Assembly (NCBI RefSeq): GCF_019703515.2
Contig: NC_059346.1
Coordinates: 54,351,501-54,415,500, forward strand
DNA length: 64,000 nt
DNA from: Myxocyprinus asiaticus
Taxonomy: Eukaryota > Chordata > Actinopteri > Cypriniformes > Catostomidae
Direction: 5' to 3'
Position 1 is the first letter of the stretch. Each line of letters begins with the position of its first letter. The translations under genes and the position numbers were made by a program. Below the pieces are notes generated by a model. It saw only the letters and a list, made by a program, of their open reading frames with translations, did no database searches and had not been told where the DNA came from. Shown here piece after piece: positions 60,071 through 64,000 of the stretch.

Positions 60071-60609
60071 TTCAATGGGAAAGTAAATAGCTCATTTCAG
60101 GCAGCTAGCTAGTGTTCAAAACAGCTGCACATCCACCGCTGTCAAGCCATACATTCATTAACGACCCTTTGAAAATGTAGCTCATCGCTATATGTTTGTC
60201 TGCAACTATCACTGCGATTAAAATCTGTGAGGTAAAAGCTTTCTTTAAATCTGTCATTGGCACATTTAGTCCTCGTCATCATATGCTAACTGACAGCACG
60301 CTTGTTTATACGTACACATTCTTTATCTGTATAGTATTACATTATGTTATAGTACATACATAGCGTGTAGAAGCTATAATGGCGAGGGCAGTTTTAAAAA
60401 GCCCGTATTTTTTTGGACATTTACTATAGTAGTACCATGATAGTCATCGAAGTACCTAGGAGTGCCATCTAAATATCATGGTACATGAATATGGTTATCA
60501 TTTCAATAAGAAACTTAAATCGTAGCTACATTTTTGCTATTAAAGCCTCTTTTTTCCTTCCTATTTTTTCCATCAGGTTTTGACACATCACTTTCATCAG
60601 AGTTGCCAA

Positions 60610-60669
60610 ATGCACCAGAAGACGAAAGGAAGAAGAAAGTGGACCTGGTCCATTTCAAAAGCAACGTAA
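60610..60669 (+). other. Upstream open reading frame in the tmem203 5' leader
   Basis: ATG at 60610 opens a 19-codon basic frame (MHQKTKGRRK and onward) ending TAA at 60667-60669. It lies after a probable acceptor (ccatcag|g at 60577), so it should be in the mature leader. Other ATGs follow before the main start at 60806. Confidence 0.4.
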
Positions 60670-60805
60670 TGCTGCCAAAATAGTGAACCACTCTTCAGAT
60701 GAGGAGTCCTCGTAGACTTTAATGTCTTTAATGTACCTTACTTGAATACATCTCATCACTTCCACTCTTTTGATCTAGTGTCTTGCCCTGAAACACTCAT
60801 TAATA

Positions 60806-61219
60806 ATGCTGTTTTCTCTGCGAGAGCTGGTGCATTGGCTGGGCTTCGCCACCTTCGAGCTGTTCCTCCACCTGGGCGCGCTGCTGGTCTTCAGTGTGCT
60901 GGTGGCGCTGCATGTGGACAAGACTCTTGAGATGAGCTGGTGGCTTGTTTTCTCACCTTTATTTACAGCTGATGGCCTCAGTACCTACTTCACGGCCATT
61001 GTATCCATCCGCCTCTACCAAGAAGGAGAGAAGAGGCTGGCAGTGCTGCGTTTGCTGTGGGTGCTGACCGTGCTCAGCCTCAAGCTTGTGTGTGAGGTGC
61101 TGCTATGTCAGAAATTGGCGGAACAAGAGCAGGCACAGGACCTGTGGTTCGGTCTCATCGTCTCCCCGCTCTTCATCCTCCTGCAGCTGCTCATGATTCG
61201 TGCTTGCCGTGTCAATTAG
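60806..61219 (+). CDS. tmem203: Transmembrane protein 203
   Basis: Small multipass membrane protein of the endoplasmic reticulum, linked in mammals to calcium handling and STING signalling. One coding exon, 137 residues against 136 in human. Four hydrophobic segments are seen at about residues 10-35, 48-70, 78-100 and 110-132. Diagnostic stretches: MLFSLRELVHWLGFATFE, ADGLSTYFTAIVS, GEKRLAVLRLLWVLTVLSLK, and the C-terminus LLQLLMIRACRVN. The start is the Met that gives the family N-terminus. A 5'UTR intron is likely (donor near 60230, acceptor near 60577). Divergent from alad with the TCTCGCGATA array between them. The exon is GC-richer than its surroundings. Confidence 0.96.
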   Translation: MLFSLRELVHWLGFATFELFLHLGALLVFSVLVALHVDKTLEMSWWLVFSPLFTADGLSTYFTAIVSIRLYQEGEKRLAVLRLLWVLTVLSLKLVCEVLLCQKLAEQEQAQDLWFGLIVSPLFILLQLLMIRACRVN

Positions 61220-61517
61220 AGGACAGAAGGTCTGCACACATGCCAATGGACTTCTTTGAATCAAATGGACTAATGCAGGTGTCAATCAAACAAGAGGGAG
61301 TGAATCATTGTGACTTTTTTTTTATGTATTCAAATGAATCTCTGGCTCAAGCATGTAAACATGGCATCATGGCATCTTATACAGTGCTTAATGTAACGTG
61401 CATTATTATTCATGTTGTCCTTAAGTGCTATGAGAGATTTGGTCTGGATTTTCTCTGAATACTGTCAGAGTTGCTTTATCCGTCTTATTATCTTTTATTG
61501 TTGTTTGTACAATTGTA

Positions 61518-61523
61518 AATAAA
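61518..61523 (+). terminator. tmem203 polyadenylation signal AATAAA
   Basis: AATAAA about 300 bp after the stop codon, followed by a T/G-rich stretch (61550-61590) as expected for a cleavage region. Confidence 0.65.
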
Positions 61524-62417
61524 CCATAAACATTTAAACACTCATTTGCCAGCTGTATTTGCTCAGTTTGTTGTGATTGTGTTAAGTTTTGTCAAATAGG
61601 GTTGATGCATTAAATATAGATATAAGTTGTATAATAATCACTAGATGGCACTATAACTGTAATTAACACTTCGATTTAATACTTCAGTATCTTGGCAAAC
61701 AAGATCCTCTCAAGATAAATCATGCAATTACATGTAAAGTCCCACAATATAAGTTTTATAGAAAAAAATTAAATCTACTTTAAAAAGACAGGATGAGTAG
61801 AGGACATTATGAAAATTATGCAGGTGTGCAATGGTACACTATGTACAGAAGCAATGTTTGAATATCGCTCTATATATTTATGTGTGTGTGTCTAATATGC
61901 ACAAGCATTTGGTTTTACAAGCACAGAAAATGTTTCTGTTCATTTCCTGTCAGCGTGGGCTGTGTTAAATAATCAATACAAACTGATAGAGAAGGCATGT
62001 TATGTTTATGATCATGAACCTTGCCCTCGGTTTGTGATAGCATAAGACAGTTTCTTCAGGCATATCTTTAGATATTCTTGTAATACAAAATTGCCTTACT
62101 GGATATCCAGCACATCTATTGTGGCTCTAAATGGTAACAATTGAAGAAAGGTCACACAGCCATATCTTAAATTAACATGTTTTCCTGTTCCCACTTCCTT
62201 TCTTTATGGTGATTTTGAGGTTATCTGAATTCATTACATGCCCAGGTGATAATACGCAGCCATTATTTTGTAAAGTCTATAAATAACTGCACTCGCTGTA
62301 CTTCTGTTGTCTTGTAAACATTATCTTTATTTATATGCCCTTTAATTAATCTGATTACAACTATAGATGACAAGGATAGTATTGCACTCGCCAACCCCCA
62401 GGAACATTACACTTTTT

Positions 62418-62420
<3 letters not shown>

Positions 62421-62455
<35 letters not shown>

Positions 62456-62546
62456 AAATAAATAACCCCACTGTGGACCAAAAAGAAAACTCAGTCACCG
62501 TCCTATTTATTACTTTCGTAAAAAGTAAAAATAATAATAATAATAA

Positions 62547-62600
<54 letters not shown>
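62421..62600. repeat. Compound microsatellite (ATT)n, (AAT)n, (TA)n
   Basis: Three simple repeats separated by short unique text; the TA run has about 25 units. Confidence 0.92.
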
Positions 62601-62602
<2 letters not shown>

Positions 62603-63269
62603 ATTTTTATTTTTTTTTATTATTGATTTTTACTAACATATAACACATAGTAAAAAATCTATTTAATTTTTAATTTTACATTGTTATATACAAATATAAT
62701 CTTTATTTATTTGCCTTTTAATTAATCTTATTAAAACTGGATTATAGGTGACAAGGATAGTATTGCACCTGTCAACCCCCCAGTAATGCTTCTTTTCGCA
62801 TTAGTTTTTATAATTTATTCCCACATTGACCAAACAGAGAACTGTTGGTCCCCTCCTATTTATTACTTTCGAAAACTGTACTACTATTTTTATTTTATAC
62901 ATTTTTCCAAACATACAAGACACACATTAAATGTTTATTATATTGAAAACGTTTTAATGTCTTTACTTTTTAAATATTTATTCTGATTCTTCATGCGCTT
63001 ATTCTTCATTTTATTTTGATTTAATTTTTTTGAGATTACAGGGGCATATATTTATTTGTATCTTATATAAGACTCCTTTAAATCTGATTAAAATTAATCT
63101 GAGTGAGAAGGACAGTAGTTGCATCACGTCATAGTCACAAGACTATTATGCTACCTTTTTATTAGATTTCTTAGATAATTTATCCAACTCTGGATCAAGA
63201 GGACAGCTGTCAGTCCCGCTCCAATTTATTACTTTCGAAAAATACTACTTACATACTTTTCCCCCAGTT

Positions 63270-63675
63270 AATTTATGACTTAATTCAAGCGATATGATAA
63301 GTGTGGGTAAGAAACAGATCAATATTTAAATCCTTATTTACTATAAATCTCTACTTTTACTTTCACTTCAAGTGAAAGTGAAAGTGGAGATTTATAGTAT
63401 TTTAAAAAAGGACTTAAAAATTGATCTGTTTCTCACCCACACTTATCATATCGATTAAGAAGAAATTAAGTTAACCACTGTAGTGTTATGGATTACTTTT
63501 ATGTTGCTTTTATGTGATTTTTGGAGGTTCACTTTAATCGTATGGACCTACAGAGCTGAAATATTCTTCTAAAAATCTTTGTTTGTGTTCAGCAGAAGAA
63601 AGAAAGTCATACACATCTGGTATGGCATGAGGGAGAGTAAGTGATGAGAGAATTTTCAGTTTTACTATTCCTTTT
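63270..63675. mobile_element. MITE-like element with a long central palindrome
   Basis: The right side carries the 'tcatacacatctggtatgg' and 'agtgatgagagaattttcag' text of the 44586-45236 family. The left part, 63288-63458, is an almost perfect inverted repeat with arms of about 83 bp centred at about 63370. Confidence 0.75.
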
Positions 63676-63699
63676 GATTCTGAAACAATTCTGAAAGGG

Positions 63700-63973
63700 T
63701 TAAAGGATATGGAAGGGGCGGGGCTCGCTGTCTTTGACTGACAGGGCTCGGTTTAACATTCACAATAGAACTGGGAAGGTGGGCGGTGTCATATGTTAAT
63801 ACAAAAGGTGTGCCTCAAGTCAAAATGACCAAATGAGGTGTCCTTCCTGAGACGGTGGAGCGACGTCACCGGCGGAGGGCGGGGCGATGTCAGTAGACGG
63901 GCATCATCATCATGCAGGATACATTGTTGCAGCCCCAATGATGAACGTGTTCGAATAAGAAGAGCCGCTGCAG
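63700..63973 (+). promoter_or_regulatory. Probable promoter and non-coding first exon of a downstream gene
   Basis: GC- and CpG-rich with GC boxes ('gaaggggcggggct', 'gagggcggggcg') and a CRE-like GACGTCAC at 63862-63869. A good donor GCAG|gtacgg ends at 63973. Short ATG frames before it terminate at once, so the exon looks non-coding. The gene itself lies beyond the right edge. Confidence 0.5.
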
Positions 63974-64000
63974 GTACGGCGAGATATTATTCGGTTTTAA

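Larger units (their letters stand above)
61590..63700. other. Spacer downstream of tmem203
   Basis: AT-rich, with no supported gene. Simple repeats: (ATT)n at 62421-62452, (AAT)n at 62529-62550, (TA)n at 62550-62600. Two similar stretches at 62325-62400 and 62700-62780 share 'gacaaggatagtattgcac', so there is a local duplication of some 400 bp. Confidence 0.5.

Overview
This is a 64 kb piece of a vertebrate nuclear genome, most likely from a cypriniform (carp-like) fish. Four multi-exon genes can be read through by splice sites and protein similarity. They sit in a dense background of teleost transposons: Tc1/mariner elements, L1 and L2 LINEs, tRNA-derived SINEs and many short inverted-repeat (MITE-like) elements. 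The organism call rests on intron/exon structure, the proteins and repeat families I recall as common in cyprinids; it is an inference.

Layout: (1) 1-20374, + strand: a TRAF2-type gene. Nine coding exons are visible, from the last part of the RING finger to the stop; the first coding exon(s) are off the left edge. Its 8.3 kb intron (6581-14929) holds a Tc1-like inverted-repeat element split by an L1 LINE. (2) 20375-24370: intergenic or 3'UTR sequence between convergent genes. (3) 24371-38358, - strand: fbxw5, nine coding exons, 606 codons, with an L2 LINE and SINEs in its introns. (4) 38359-45883: repeat-rich spacer with a decayed Tc1 copy, a 0.9 kb deleted Tc1 element inside another MITE, and microsatellites. 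(5) 45884-57436 (coding) and a likely 5'UTR exon from 59378, - strand: alad, the haem-pathway enzyme porphobilinogen synthase, eleven coding exons, 331 residues. One intron carries a three-layer nest of transposons with a full-length Tc1 transposase ORF. (6) 60806-61219, + strand: tmem203, a single coding exon divergent from alad. Between them lies an array of five ~33 bp units, each with a TCTCGCGATA motif. (7) 61220-64000: repeats, a long palindrome, then a GC-rich segment that looks like the first non-coding exon and promoter of another + strand gene.

The genes do not form an operon. TRAF2 (TNF-receptor signalling) and FBXW5 (ubiquitin-ligase substrate receptor) are neighbours in human as far as I recall, so this is probably conserved synteny. 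ALAD and TMEM203 appear to share a bidirectional promoter. I found no CRISPR array, no rRNA gene and no convincing stand-alone tRNA gene. The most unusual features are the TCTCGCGATA array, the composite Tc1/L1 structure, the nested transposons, and the Tc1 transposase that is open but lacks its first catalytic aspartate.
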